A stretch of DNA of 64,000 nt from Lysinibacillus sp. SGAir0095 (GCF_005491425.1 NZ_CP028083.1:4078195-4142194); one strand, 5' to 3'. Counted from the stretch's first letter, positions 1 through 8,680 are shown. The notes: generated by a model not told the origin, from the sequence alone. Translations and numbers: made by a program.

Positions 1-159
1 ACTCGCTCTTCATTCGAACGTCAGCAAATAGCTCTAAAAAATTTTCATAGCGAAGACGCTCAACAAATGAAGATAGCAAAAGAAGTCGCATCAATCCTTG
101 AAATTCTAGAGCGAACAATTGAAATGGAATATGACTTTACAGCAACAGATAATAATTAA
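1..159 (+). CDS. C-terminal end of an unidentified protein (cut by window edge)
   Basis: Frame 1 is open from the first base to a TAA at 157-159, giving 52 residues. The fragment is charged and helix-prone (for example IAKEVASILEILERTIEME), which fits a C-terminal coiled-coil or packing helix. No catalytic motif is visible and the family cannot be named. A stem-loop follows directly at 172-198, so the gene ends normally here and converges on the YxjI-like gene on the other strand. Confidence 0.5.
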   Translation, partial: TRSSFERQQIALKNFHSEDAQQMKIAKEVASILEILERTIEMEYDFTATDNN

Positions 160-171
160 TAAAGACAACAA

Positions 172-198
172 GCCTATTCAAGATCTGCTTGAATAGGC
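172..198. terminator. Bidirectional stem-loop between convergent genes
   Basis: A perfect 11-bp stem (GCCTATTCAAG with CTTGAATAGGC) and a 5-base loop sit between the stop of the first gene and the stop of the minus-strand gene ending at 208. The position suggests a shared terminator; the T tract is weak on both sides. Confidence 0.6.
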
Positions 199-207
199 CA
201 TGTCATA

Positions 208-705
208 TTAAATAGTTGCTGCTGAAGAAGCTGCTCCTTGGTCCGCCTTTACACAATCAATGGCAACAACGAGTGCTATTATAATAGCCTCCATGTCCTC
301 ATCGATTATTTGGACCTTGTAACTATCCCCCCACGTGAACCATTCTTTACTCACATTACCGACTACTTCTCCATTCTGTACTATCTCAAAATTCATATCC
401 CACCAGTTACCCCGAACCTCAATTCCTGCTGCCTCAATCGTATAGCGTGGCTTAAAAAAAGAAAACTCCTTCTTGATGGTTACCGCTTCTTTACCATTCA
501 CCTCGACAAAAAACTTTGGCAAAAAGCTAAACACCTTTTTCGTTATAAGCGCCACTTCAGCTCTAGATGTATCCATAAGAGAGAAAGTCTTTGGAATTTG
601 CATAAAACTGCCCTCTACATAATACACATCGTTCTCCTGCTGATCCTTGACAGTAAACTTCCCACTTAAGCTAAAGACCTTTTGTTTTATATAAAGTTGT
701 TTCAT
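208..705 (-). CDS. YxjI/LURP-one-related (LOR) family protein
   Basis: This 165-residue protein has the tubby-like beta-barrel pattern of the LOR/YxjI family: short strands alternating with turns, such as LYIKQKVFSLSGKFTVKD, then F..MDTSRAEVA, then a C-terminal hydrophobic helix (MEAIIIALVVAIDCVKAD). The family is probably lipid- or membrane-associated, but its biochemical role is unknown. The start has a strong Shine-Dalgarno (TTAGGAGGTTCA) just upstream. Length matches the family. The gene converges with the partial gene on the left and is flanked on the right by the partition locus, with nothing to suggest they are linked. Confidence 0.8.
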   Translation of the reverse strand: MKQLYIKQKVFSLSGKFTVKDQQENDVYYVEGSFMQIPKTFSLMDTSRAEVALITKKVFSFLPKFFVEVNGKEAVTIKKEFSFFKPRYTIEAAGIEVRGNWWDMNFEIVQNGEVVGNVSKEWFTWGDSYKVQIIDEDMEAIIIALVVAIDCVKADQGAASSAATI

Positions 706-872
706 CTTGAACCTCCTAAGTTTAGATGTTAAACGTAATTTTTCTCTAAAATCGTCGCGATTGCTCCTATCCCAAAAATTTTATTTACTCCTGTATACGA
801 GTCTAATATGAAGAAAGTTCTGTTAGTATCCATCTATTTTTAAAATTCAAATTTAAAATTGCAAGACAAAAA

Positions 873-900
873 TCCGCATTGCTGCTTTTAACAATGCGGA
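873..900 (-). terminator. Terminator of the parMR-like operon
   Basis: A 9-bp stem (TCCGCATTG/CAATGCGGA) lies just past the stop of the ParR-like gene and is followed on the minus strand by a TTTTTGT tract, a good intrinsic terminator. Confidence 0.75.
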
Positions 901-916
901 CTTCATATTTATGATA

Positions 917-1531
917 CTACTTATTCATCTTATTAAGAAAATCCCCTAGCAGACTGTCTAGATCAAACTCTGCATTTTCTTCATGTTGCTCATTTTTATC
1001 ATCACTTTGGTTTTGTGTCGCCCTTTCCCAATCAAACGCGTCTAAATCATCTATTGTTTCTAAATCAATCGAAGCAGTTGTTTCTTCAATAGGATCGACA
1101 ATGTCCTCCACGGGGTATGTTTCTTCCATACTAGGCTCTGCATGGGATACTTCTTCTTGCAAATACAAGGCTTCATTTATATCTAAGGAGCTGCTATTTA
1201 ATGATGCAAGCAAAGCCGTGGCACGAACTGGATCCATTAATAGTTGGTAAATAATTGTTCCCAATAAGGCCTCCGAATGCTCATGCTTTAACCAATTCCG
1301 CTGTGATTTACTTAGTTTATGAGGAAGAGGAATCGTGATTGTTTCCCGTTCCTTCGAAAAAGATTGTCCGACACCTTGAAGTACAAACTCGGCCATTTTA
1401 CTCGAAAAATTCCTTCTCTCCGTTTCCTTTAGCTTTTGTAAGTGCCTTAAAAGATGGTCAGGCGTATCGGAAGGAATTCGAAATGAAATGGCTTGGCCTC
1501 TCTTAATCCCATTCTCCTTCGCACTTTTCAT
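917..1531 (-). CDS. Putative ParR-like centromere-binding partner of the ParM-like ATPase
   Basis: This 204-residue protein starts 9 bases after the stop of the actin-like gene and is read from the same transcript. The N-terminal third has a strand-helix-helix look (QAISFRIPSDTP, then LLRHLQKLKETERRNFSSKMAEFVLQG) compatible with the ribbon-helix-helix DNA-binding fold of ParR/AlpR-type adaptors; the basic charge fits this. The middle is mixed, and the last 70 residues are acidic and low-complexity, ending in a short amphipathic segment (FDLDSLLGDFLNKMNK) that could be the filament-contacting tail. No sequence family was recognised outright. The assignment rests on the fold pattern, on its place next to parM and on the repeat array upstream of the operon. 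Confidence 0.55.
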   Translation of the reverse strand: MKSAKENGIKRGQAISFRIPSDTPDHLLRHLQKLKETERRNFSSKMAEFVLQGVGQSFSKERETITIPLPHKLSKSQRNWLKHEHSEALLGTIIYQLLMDPVRATALLASLNSSSLDINEALYLQEEVSHAEPSMEETYPVEDIVDPIEETTASIDLETIDDLDAFDWERATQNQSDDKNEQHEENAEFDLDSLLGDFLNKMNK

Positions 1532-1540
1532 ATAATCACC

Positions 1541-2713
1541 CTAATTTTTCACAGGTTCTTGGGATTGCTTATGCTTTTCTGACTTTCTGATAAAATCATT
1601 AATGAGTTTATAATACGCATTGGCCATCATCCAAATGCTCTCTTTTTCATCTTCAAAGAAATCGATATTATAACCATCTAGATTATTATTTAACGTCTTA
1701 ATGTATTCCTTTAAAACATTTGCTCCACCGCCAACGAAATAGCAGATTTCTGTTTGCGAATTTTTCTGCCATACATTTCGTAATAAGCGATACTGTTTTT
1801 TAGCTAGTTCCAGTAAGATGCGATCTGTAATATCATGAACACTTGTCCGACTTCCTTTTACCATAATGTGATTACGATCATTTTTTCTTGTGATAATTTC
1901 AACCACATCACGACGGCTGTCTAATTCAATGCCGTGTCTCGACCTAATTTCTTCTCTTATGGCTTCCAATGATTCCGATACGCCAAGGTTGAATCCTTGA
2001 GCCTTATCGTCATCTACATTTCGATTCTTAATGACCGCTATATCTGTCGATAGGCCACCTATATCCTGAATAATAATTCGTTTGTCAATTAAGTCTTTAT
2101 TAATAATTTTAAGTTGATTATCCATTACAAGATTTATATAAGCTGCAAAGCCTTCCGGATAAATCTTCACTTCATTGAATTTAATATTCACTTTCAATCC
2201 CTGGTATTTCGGTGTAACCAGAAACTCCACCTGATGGACGGAGCCTACCAATTTTGAGCGGTAGCCAGCATCCTTTCCTTCCTTCACTTCGCGTAGAGGA
2301 AGTCCAGTGCCTAATGTGTAATTTGCATCGATTACATTTTTTGTTCGTGGGAAATTACTCGTATTTTTTTCGTTAACAGCATCTAGCGCCAGCGTAGCAA
2401 AAAGCATGATCAATGTTTGATCTTCCTCCGATTTAGCACTGCCTGGATCTAATTCAGTGGCATTGCTGCTCTTTGTTGCCAAATTACCTACTCGATAGAT
2501 GGCATTATTTTCTTTTAATGCAGGGGAGTGCACCTTGATATGAATTCCTTCTAGCGGATTTTTAGTATCTAGTTCTTCTATTCCAATAACCGGACGATCT
2601 TCTGTATCCCTTGCAACAATATTAGGAATATTTAATTCGTACTCTACTTCACCAAAAATTGCCTTAATGGAGTCATTACCAACATCTACAGCTGCAGTTC
2701 GAGAGCTAATCAT
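1541..2713 (-). CDS. parM: ParM/Alp-type actin-like plasmid segregation ATPase
   Basis: An actin-fold ATPase that would polymerise to push DNA copies apart. The nucleotide motifs are visible: phosphate 1 (AAVDVGNDSIKAIFG, near the N-terminus), phosphate 2 (IIQDIGGLSTDIAVI, middle) and the adenosine loop (CYFVGGGANVLKEYI, near the C-terminus). Length (390 residues) is normal for Firmicute plasmid ParM/Alp proteins. I prefer the second in-frame ATG at 2713 because AAAAGGGATG stands 8 bases ahead of it; the upstream ATG at 2731 has no Shine-Dalgarno. The ParR-like gene follows within 9 bases and a repeat array precedes it, giving a complete parMRC-style cassette. Such systems normally live on low-copy plasmids, so presence near a chromosomal origin suggests an integrated element. 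Confidence 0.8.
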   Translation of the reverse strand: MISSRTAAVDVGNDSIKAIFGEVEYELNIPNIVARDTEDRPVIGIEELDTKNPLEGIHIKVHSPALKENNAIYRVGNLATKSSNATELDPGSAKSEEDQTLIMLFATLALDAVNEKNTSNFPRTKNVIDANYTLGTGLPLREVKEGKDAGYRSKLVGSVHQVEFLVTPKYQGLKVNIKFNEVKIYPEGFAAYINLVMDNQLKIINKDLIDKRIIIQDIGGLSTDIAVIKNRNVDDDKAQGFNLGVSESLEAIREEIRSRHGIELDSRRDVVEIITRKNDRNHIMVKGSRTSVHDITDRILLELAKKQYRLLRNVWQKNSQTEICYFVGGGANVLKEYIKTLNNNLDGYNIDFFEDEKESIWMMANAYYKLINDFIRKSEKHKQSQEPVKN

Positions 2714-2794
2714 GTAATCATCCCTTTTCATTTTATTATTAGATTTTAAAGGATAATTTTGTAAAATCCTTTAGTTCTAATTAAAGGTTATAAG

Positions 2795-3005
2795 AGTTTA
2801 CTCTATTCTTCAATGAGGTTTACCTAAAAGAAATACAACTGTAAACACCTCGTAAACTGCGGCTATTTGTAGACATTTCCGTAATCTTTGGTAACAAATT
2901 CGTTTACATCCCATATATTCAACATGTACACGGTATTGTTTACATGTATACAGAAATGTACACGTATCGTTTACTGAATGTGTACATGTAAACATATTTG
3001 TAGAC
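2795..3005. repeat. parC-like centromere array of TGTNNAC repeats upstream of parM
   Basis: About fourteen copies of a GTNNAC core (GTAAAC, GTTTAC, GTACAC, GTAGAC, GTATAC), most preceded by T, lie in 210 bases. Starts are near 2795, 2817, 2840, 2851, 2868, 2901, 2925, 2937, 2945, 2957, 2968, 2981, 2987 and 2999. Intervals cluster at 11-13 bases or roughly twice and three times that, so most copies fall on one face of the helix. This is the architecture of ParR-bound centromeres, which also serve as the autoregulated promoter region. The short reading frame across this stretch is a by-product of the repeats. Confidence 0.65.
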
Positions 3006-3127
3006 TTACCGCTTCTAGTTATCGAACATCTACTTTCTTCAGCTATTTGACAAAATCTAAATTCCTAACTAATTTTAAAAGTAAAAGTTAGAGTTTTTAT
3101 TATTGGAAGACCGAGGAGAAGTTCAAT

Positions 3128-3262
3128 ATGTCAGTTCCTAAAAGTAACAGAACAAATGAAGGAAAAAAACGTGCAGCTTCATTAGACTTAGCACGAGGTA
3201 CGATGCTGCTGCTTATTGTACTTGCTCATGCACCACTTCTAATCAGAGCTAAAAAGAGCTAG
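3128..3262 (+). pseudogene. Truncated DUF418 (YeiB/YxaH-type) membrane protein, N-terminal stub
   Basis: An ATG at 3128 with GAGGAGA upstream opens 44 codons that match the N-terminus of DUF418 proteins: a short charged leader, then SLDLARGTMLLLIVLAHAPLL, the start of the first membrane helix. The frame ends in TAG directly inside a terminator hairpin, so some 300 residues are missing. The good ribosome site shows it descends from a real gene. It probably marks a deletion or insertion boundary next to the partition locus. Confidence 0.65.
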
Positions 3263-3283
3263 GATTATTATTCATAGCTCTTT
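3252..3283. terminator. Stem-loop at the end of the DUF418 stub
   Basis: AAAGAGCTA pairs with TAGCTCTTT, followed by a T-rich stretch on the plus strand; the stop codon of the stub lies in the left arm. Confidence 0.6.
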
Positions 3284-3309
3284 CACTCCTTTTAATTCTT
3301 TCTCATTTC

Positions 3310-4299
3310 CTAGATGTGACTGGCAATCAGTTCATTTCCCTTGTCCTTGTACATGGCTCTATCTGCAATTTTGATCATATTGTCTAAATTTGCATGGGGA
3401 ACATCAGTAGTGTAGGCCCACCCCATACTAGCAGAAACACTTATCATTAGATGATCCAAGACGATTGGCTTATCCAGAGCAAATTGAATACGCTCCGATA
3501 AACTTTCTAGTATTAGATTGTCGATATTGGATACTAAAATCACAAATTCATCTCCACCTAATCGACAAAGTAAATCCGTCTCTCTCAGTACACCACTTAC
3601 CCTTGAAACAATTCCCTCTAATAATTGATCCCCTATTTCATGTCCATATGTATCATTTATTTTTTTAAATCCATTCATATCCATGAATAATAGTGCGATC
3701 GAATGGACTTTTAATTCTTTTTGTAAATCAAACTTTTCCTTGAGTAGTAACCGATTTGCTGCCCCAGTTAAAGGATCCTGATACGCTAATTTCTGGAGCT
3801 TAACGTTTGCCTCTTTTATCTTGTGAATAAAAGTTAATAGAAAAGCTGTAGTAAATAAGCCAAACAAAACAAGATAAACAAAATCCTCCTTTACGACATT
3901 CGGAAAAATTTCATTATGAAGATAAAAGAAAGAATAAAATGTAAGAATGATAGAAGCAATACCTGCTATCACTACCAATCGAGAATTTTGATAGATGGCA
4001 CTTAGAGGTAAAGCTAGCCACATGAATAAATAATTTACTAAATACGGAGAATCAGTCAGTAAGAAATAGATATAGATATACATACAGCTGACCATTACAT
4101 ACATAGTTATTTTGGGATTTACTTTTTTGTGAATGAATAGTATCAGAAGAATGCCAAAAACGGTAAATAAAAAAGCTGGAGGGAAAATACTTGCTAATCC
4201 TTCAATGAAACTATTAACCGTTACTTGCACGAAATAAAAAACACTTATCAAAACAAATAATATTGAATTTCGACGATGAATTAATTCATTACTAATCAT
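3310..4299 (-). CDS. Membrane-bound diguanylate cyclase (GGDEF)
   Basis: Makes the second messenger c-di-GMP from two GTP. Residues from about 10 to 160 form five to six hydrophobic membrane segments without a recognisable extracellular sensor. The C-terminal half is a GGDEF domain beginning at LAYQDPLTGAANR; the active-site signature RLGGDEF is intact and RETD sits exactly five residues before GGDEF, the inhibitory product-binding I-site. There is no EAL domain. I chose the ATG at 4299 because ACAGGAAG stands 7 bases ahead; the longer frame to 4353 needs a GTG without a Shine-Dalgarno. It is divergent from the globin-type sensor gene, so the two may share regulation and act in one motility or adhesion response. 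Confidence 0.9.
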   Translation of the reverse strand: MISNELIHRRNSILFVLISVFYFVQVTVNSFIEGLASIFPPAFLFTVFGILLILFIHKKVNPKITMYVMVSCMYIYIYFLLTDSPYLVNYLFMWLALPLSAIYQNSRLVVIAGIASIILTFYSFFYLHNEIFPNVVKEDFVYLVLFGLFTTAFLLTFIHKIKEANVKLQKLAYQDPLTGAANRLLLKEKFDLQKELKVHSIALLFMDMNGFKKINDTYGHEIGDQLLEGIVSRVSGVLRETDLLCRLGGDEFVILVSNIDNLILESLSERIQFALDKPIVLDHLMISVSASMGWAYTTDVPHANLDNMIKIADRAMYKDKGNELIASHI

Positions 4300-4543
4300 A
4301 GCTAATCTTCCTGTTCTTGTTGAAATAGGGCATGGTTCTTCGGTATGTATCACTAAAAATACAAAAAATTCTACTATTTCACTTTATTATAGCTTATGGA
4401 AGATATCCATGACTTTGTTAAATAATAACAATTTTTTATCTACTTACCTTTCTTCTATAAAACTTTAGGTAATTATGTCGATTATTATATTGTTATAGCT
4501 TTAAAAAGAATTTATCTTACACTTTTGGAAGAAGGTAATAGTC

Positions 4544-5842
4544 ATGAGTATTTTTGCAAAAAAACAAGCAGCTGGTTACTTGAAAGAGGAAAGCGACAAA
4601 CATATACAAAATGTAAGAATTGATATCCGTAAACACAAAAGTTTATTACAGCAGATATCCATCATTGACCTAACTATAGAAGATCTAGCGGTAGCAAAAG
4701 CTCTACAACCAATAATTCAAGAGAATATCGAGAAAATTTATAACCCCATTTACAACCATTCTATTGAAGGAATTCGTAAAGTTGTCGATATGACTCCGAT
4801 TGGGCTTGATTTAGAGCGCTCCCAAAAATACGTTGTTGGTTTTTTTGATGGAAAAATTGATGATGCTTTTGCTGAGATGAAATACCAACTTGGAAAATAT
4901 TATTTAAAGGTTGGTGTCGAAATAAAATGGTACCTTTGTGTAAATCAATTCCTAATGAACAACATACACGATATTTTAAAACAAGCGTTCAAAGAGGATA
5001 AAGATAGTCTAGCACTCGCTTCTAACGTACTTAGTAAGATATTCAATTTAGAAACACAACTTTCATTATCAGCTTTACAAGAACTGCAGAATGAAGAAGC
5101 CGCCATGCATGAAATGAATGCCAAGCAAAACATCAAGCAAACAATTGGGACAATAACGGAAGAGTTGGCCGCAATGTCAGAAGAAGTCGGCTCATCCGTT
5201 GCAGATGTCATAGTCCGTTCAGAAAGCATGAAGTCTGAATTAGAGGAAGGATTACATTCATCCATTAATACAACTGAGATTTCACAAAAGGGAAGACATC
5301 AATTAGATCAAGTAATTAACCAAATTGCTATCTTAAAAGATAGTGTATTTGGAATTAAATCGAGTATCAGTTCGTTGGAAACAAACTCTAGGGAAATTGG
5401 AAGCATCGTTGAAGTCATTACTTCCATTGCTGAACAAACGAATCTTTTAGCACTCAATGCCGCTATTGAAGCAGCAAGAGCTGGAGAACATGGAAAAGGA
5501 TTTTCAGTAGTAGCAACCGAAGTAAAAAAATTAGCGGAACAAACAAAAATGTCGTCGAGTACAATTACCAATTTAGTAGATACAACAACAAAGCAAATTG
5601 AAAATGTAGTTAACGAAATAAACAATGTAAATTCTCAAACTTTGTCAGCGAATCAGAATGTCCAAGATACGGTAAAAAGCTTTGACGAAATTCTAACAGC
5701 AAGCGAGACAAGCAAGAAACAAAATGAGCGTACCAACCAAGAAATGATTAATTTTACAAGCATTTTAAAAGAAATTGAACAAGCCGGTTTAAAAGTTGCA
5801 CAAATAGCAGATCAATTAAATCAGACGATGCAAGGATATTAG
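4544..5842 (+). CDS. Globin-coupled chemotaxis-type sensor (HemAT-like) lacking the haem His
   Basis: A soluble methyl-accepting-type transducer. Residues 25-185 align with the HemAT sensor globin and residues 220-430 form the long signalling coiled coil with the conserved CheA/CheW-binding tip ([24 protein letters not shown], shown in part around residues 295-320). In B. subtilis HemAT the haem is held by His123 in the motif HLRIGLLPKWY; here the same motif reads [11 protein letters not shown], so the ligand is Tyr120 (codon 4901-4903). The distal Tyr of HemAT is kept as Tyr70. The protein may bind haem through Tyr, or may have lost haem and sense something else. It stands alone, without che genes nearby, and is divergent from a diguanylate cyclase. 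Confidence 0.85.
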   Translation: MSIFAKKQAAGYLKEESDKHIQNVRIDIRKHKSLLQQISIIDLTIEDLAVAKALQPIIQENIEKIYNPIYNHSIEGIRKVVDMTPIGLDLERSQKYVVGFFDGKIDDAFAEMKYQLGKYYLKVGVEIKWYLCVNQFLMNNIHDILKQAFKEDKDSLALASNVLSKIFNLETQLSLSALQELQNEEAAMHEMNAKQNIKQTIGTITEELAAMSEEVGSSVADVIVRSESMKSELEEGLHSSINTTEISQKGRHQLDQVINQIAILKDSVFGIKSSISSLETNSREIGSIVEVITSIAEQTNLLALNAAIEAARAGEHGKGFSVVATEVKKLAEQTKMSSSTITNLVDTTTKQIENVVNEINNVNSQTLSANQNVQDTVKSFDEILTASETSKKQNERTNQEMINFTSILKEIEQAGLKVAQIADQLNQTMQGY

Positions 5843-5893
5843 AAAGTTAATAAAACGAATAATATTTTCATATCCAATGGGATTTAAATAACT

Positions 5894-5936
5894 CTCCTCA
5901 ATTGAAATTACTTATTATTTCGATTGAGGAGCATTT
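5894..5936 (+). terminator. Terminator of the globin-sensor gene
   Basis: CTCCTCAAT pairs with ATTGAGGAG around an AT-rich loop, followed by GCATTTTAAG. It lies about 50 bases past the stop. Confidence 0.65.
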
Positions 5937-5961
5937 TAAGATATAGAATAAAGCTATCCAC

Positions 5962-5987
5962 AAAGAGTCAGGTTTATCTAACTCTTT
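5962..5987 (-). terminator. Possible terminator of the SDR gene
   Basis: A 7-bp stem (AAAGAGT/ACTCTTT) lies 30 bases past the SDR stop codon; the T tract on the minus strand is short, so termination may be weak. Confidence 0.4.
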
Positions 5988-6019
5988 AGGACAAACTTCT
6001 TACTAACTAGATTTAAAGA

Positions 6020-6754
6020 TTAACGAGCTGTCATACCGCCATCGATAATAAATTCTGAGCCAGTCGAGTAACTTGATTCATCAGAAGCTAGGAATAATAC
6101 CATTTTTGAAACTTCCTCAGGCTGTGCAACGCGCCCCATTGGAATATGCTTTGCAAATTCTTCTACAGCAGCTTTAGTATCCTCTTGAACAACCATTGGC
6201 GTTGCGATTACACCTGGATGTACAGAGTTAACACGAATTCCAAAGTTAGCACACTCCATTGCTGCAGCTTTTGTTAAGCCGCGTACAGCAAATTTCGTAT
6301 CTGTATAACCTACAGCACCCGCAACTAAACCGTTCATTGAGGAGATATTGATAATAGAACCGCCGCCTCCCTTTTGCATAGATGGAACTACTGCTTTCAT
6401 CCCTAAGAATACAGACACCTGGTTAATCTCTACAATACGGCGATAGTCTTCTAAAGTTGTCTCCATCAAAGATTTTGCCATAGTAATCCCGGCATTATTT
6501 ACTAATATATTTATAGGGCCAAATGCTTCTTCAGTTTTAGCAACAACTATTAACCAATCTTCTTCAGATGCTACATTCTGTTTTATGAATCGTGCGTTTT
6601 CACCAAGTTCTGCTACTAAAGCTTGGCCTTTCTCTTCGTTTAAGTCTGTAATAACGACCTTTGCGCCTTCATCCACGAATAATTTGGCATGGGCTGCTCC
6701 CATCCCTTGTGCTGCTCCAGTAATAATTGCTACTTTATCTTTTAATCGACCCAT
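6020..6754 (-). CDS. Short-chain dehydrogenase/reductase (SDR), TetR-controlled
   Basis: A classical SDR of 244 residues using NAD(P)H. The cofactor motif TGAAQGMG lies near residues 12-19, NNAG near 87-90, and the catalytic Ser-Tyr-Lys is present (ISSMNG, then YTDTK). The C-terminal DGGMTAR is typical of the 3-oxoacyl-ACP reductase / glucose or steroid dehydrogenase branch; the substrate cannot be told from sequence. The start has TTAGGAGGTC ahead of it. A perfect palindrome covers the promoter between this gene and the upstream TetR gene, so the enzyme is very likely the regulator's target and is induced by its own substrate or a related small molecule. Confidence 0.9.
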   Translation of the reverse strand: MGRLKDKVAIITGAAQGMGAAHAKLFVDEGAKVVITDLNEEKGQALVAELGENARFIKQNVASEEDWLIVVAKTEEAFGPINILVNNAGITMAKSLMETTLEDYRRIVEINQVSVFLGMKAVVPSMQKGGGGSIINISSMNGLVAGAVGYTDTKFAVRGLTKAAAMECANFGIRVNSVHPGVIATPMVVQEDTKAAVEEFAKHIPMGRVAQPEEVSKMVLFLASDESSYSTGSEFIIDGGMTAR

Positions 6755-6784
6755 GAAGTAGACCTCCTAATAAGTTTAACTAAT

Positions 6785-6808
6785 AAAGTGATAGTTAACT
6801 ATCACTTT
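6785..6808. promoter_or_regulatory. Perfect 24-bp palindromic TetR operator over the SDR promoter
   Basis: Half site AAAGTGATAGTT is followed immediately by its exact complement. On the minus strand a -35 (TTGATA) and a -10 (GATAGT, 17-base spacing) can be placed so that the operator covers the -10. The TetR gene ends 59 bases upstream. Confidence 0.75.
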
Positions 6809-6866
6809 TCAATTACACTTTATCAAAACTCCCGTTCTTAGGTCAAACAAATCGCTCTAGATCTTC

Positions 6867-7496
6867 TCAAGGCTTGATAAATTCCAAAAACATAGCCTTC
6901 ATGAGCTCAATCTGCGCTAATGAGTCCGGTGATGTAACCGGCACGATCTGCGGATTTGTTGTCGCAATTTTAACGCAGAAAAAGCTAAAACTATGGACAA
7001 TAGTTGTCACGAGTAAATGTTGATCGATATCTTCACGAATGGAACGGTCTACTTCACTGTCTTTGACAATTTGCATCAAGGTTGCCAAAAAGCGCTCTCT
7101 AGACTGACGGTAAGGTGTCATCATATCATCCGGATATTCGGCCATTGATGTATATAAATCAAATGAATGGTGGAAACGGATAAGCTTTGTATGAGCCTCC
7201 CCCGTCATTTCTGTGTAGTAATCTAAAATACGCGAAACTTTTTCATAGGCAGTTAATGATTGCTCGATAATCTTTCGGATATGTGTATCCATGTCTTCTA
7301 AAATTTCATTCGCTACTGTAAACACAACGTACTCCTTCTTAGGGAAGTAACGGAATAGCGTGGCAATGCCAATTTGTGCGTCATCCGCAATTTCCTGCAT
7401 TTGAACCTCTAGCAACCCACGATCTAAGAACAATTCTTTTGCCACTTTAATAATCGTTTGTTTTGTTTCTAACTTCTTTTGTTCTCGTTTGTTCAT
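6867..7496 (-). CDS. TetR/AcrR family transcriptional repressor
   Basis: Residues 10-56 form the TetR DNA-binding domain with the helix-turn-helix (MQEIADDAQIGIATLFRYFPKKEYVV); the remaining 150 residues are the helical ligand-binding domain, whose ligand cannot be predicted. Total length 209 is typical. The neighbouring SDR gene, in the same direction, carries a perfect palindrome over its promoter, so this repressor most likely controls it. The Shine-Dalgarno is modest (AAAAGAAGTG). Confidence 0.9.
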   Translation of the reverse strand: MNKREQKKLETKQTIIKVAKELFLDRGLLEVQMQEIADDAQIGIATLFRYFPKKEYVVFTVANEILEDMDTHIRKIIEQSLTAYEKVSRILDYYTEMTGEAHTKLIRFHHSFDLYTSMAEYPDDMMTPYRQSRERFLATLMQIVKDSEVDRSIREDIDQHLLVTTIVHSFSFFCVKIATTNPQIVPVTSPDSLAQIELMKAMFLEFIKP

Positions 7497-7726
7497 ATAA
7501 GCACTTCTTTTCTGTTTTTACTATTTCGCTATTATGTTTATTTCTTCAACACCTTGTTAATCCATAATAAAGGGAAGAAATTTACTATATATACAACGTA
7601 TTATATCGAATTACCTTTTTTAACTCATCTGTATACTGTAATGGATTTCAGTAGAAAATAAACTACTAACGGCTTGTCCCTTTAAACTATATCAACTTAA
7701 CAGAATCAATTTAAGGAGAAAAGTAG

Positions 7727-8680
7727 ATGAAAATACGGTTCGGATACGTAGCAAATGCAATGGGATTATGGGATGCAAGTCCATCAAAAACTTTAACTTT
7801 TGCCCGGTATTCAACACTTCCCAAAGATGAACGAATGGAAAAGTTAAAATCGGTAACAGCACAAAACTTACATCATACGAAAAGAATTTTGTACTACAAT
7901 ATTGCCCATGAAATAGAATTATATCGGTTTTCGAGTTCTTTAGTCCCTTTGGCAACCCATCCTGAGGTGATGTGGGATTTCTATACTCCATTCAAAAATG
8001 AATGGGAGGAGCTAGGAAAAATAGTCCAACAATTTAAGCTAAGGGTAAGCTTTCACCCAAATCAATTTACACTTTTCACAAGCCCAAAAGAAGAAGTAAC
8101 AATGAATGCTGTAAAGGATATGGAATATCACTATAAAATGCTGAGAGCCATGAATGCCCTACATACAGGTTTAATCAATATTCATATAGGGGGAGCCTAT
8201 GGGGATAAAAGCAAATCATTAGATCGATTCCATCAAAATCTCAAACAGTTGCCACATGAAATTAAAAAACATATGACCCTTGAAAACGATGATAAGACAT
8301 ATAATGTACCTGAAACACTTCTAGTCTGTGAAAAGGAAGGCATTCCAATGGTACTTGATTATCATCACCATATGGCTAATAAGGAGGAAGCCGACCTTCA
8401 ACTTGATTTACAGCGTATTTTTCACACATGGAATTCAACAAATGTTCTACCGAAAGTTCACATTTCTTCTCCCAAATCTGATCAAGCCTTCCGTTCACAT
8501 GCAGACTATGTCTCATTAGACTTTGTCCTCCCCTTCTTAAAGAAGGCAAAGGAACTGGACCAGAACTTTGACATAATGATAGAAGCAAAACAGAAGAACC
8601 TTGCTATGCAGAAACTTGTGGAGGAAATAGCTGCTATTCGAGGAGTCAAACGTATTTCGAGTTCATCTGTAGAATGGTAA
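7727..8680 (+). CDS. uvsE: UV DNA damage endonuclease UvsE (UVDE)
   Basis: A metal-dependent TIM-barrel endonuclease that nicks DNA 5' to UV photoproducts, giving an excision route independent of UvrABC. The N-terminus ([19 protein letters not shown]) and conserved metal-ligand clusters ([44 protein letters not shown]) all fit the family, and 317 residues is full length. TTTAAGGAGAAA precedes the ATG. It sits 600 bases from the spore photoproduct lyase operon; together they form a UV-repair neighbourhood useful to spores. Confidence 0.93.
   Translation: MKIRFGYVANAMGLWDASPSKTLTFARYSTLPKDERMEKLKSVTAQNLHHTKRILYYNIAHEIELYRFSSSLVPLATHPEVMWDFYTPFKNEWEELGKIVQQFKLRVSFHPNQFTLFTSPKEEVTMNAVKDMEYHYKMLRAMNALHTGLINIHIGGAYGDKSKSLDRFHQNLKQLPHEIKKHMTLENDDKTYNVPETLLVCEKEGIPMVLDYHHHMANKEEADLQLDLQRIFHTWNSTNVLPKVHISSPKSDQAFRSHADYVSLDFVLPFLKKAKELDQNFDIMIEAKQKNLAMQKLVEEIAAIRGVKRISSSSVEW

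Noticed and set aside
2810..2995. Open frame of 61 codons on the minus strand
   Set aside because: It lies wholly inside the TGTNNAC repeat array, its peptide is Cys/Tyr/Thr-rich from the repeats, and it has no ribosome site.
2795..3005. CRISPR array
   Set aside because: Repeats are only 6-7 bases, spaced by 5-17 bases, with no spacers and no cas genes; they fit a partition centromere.
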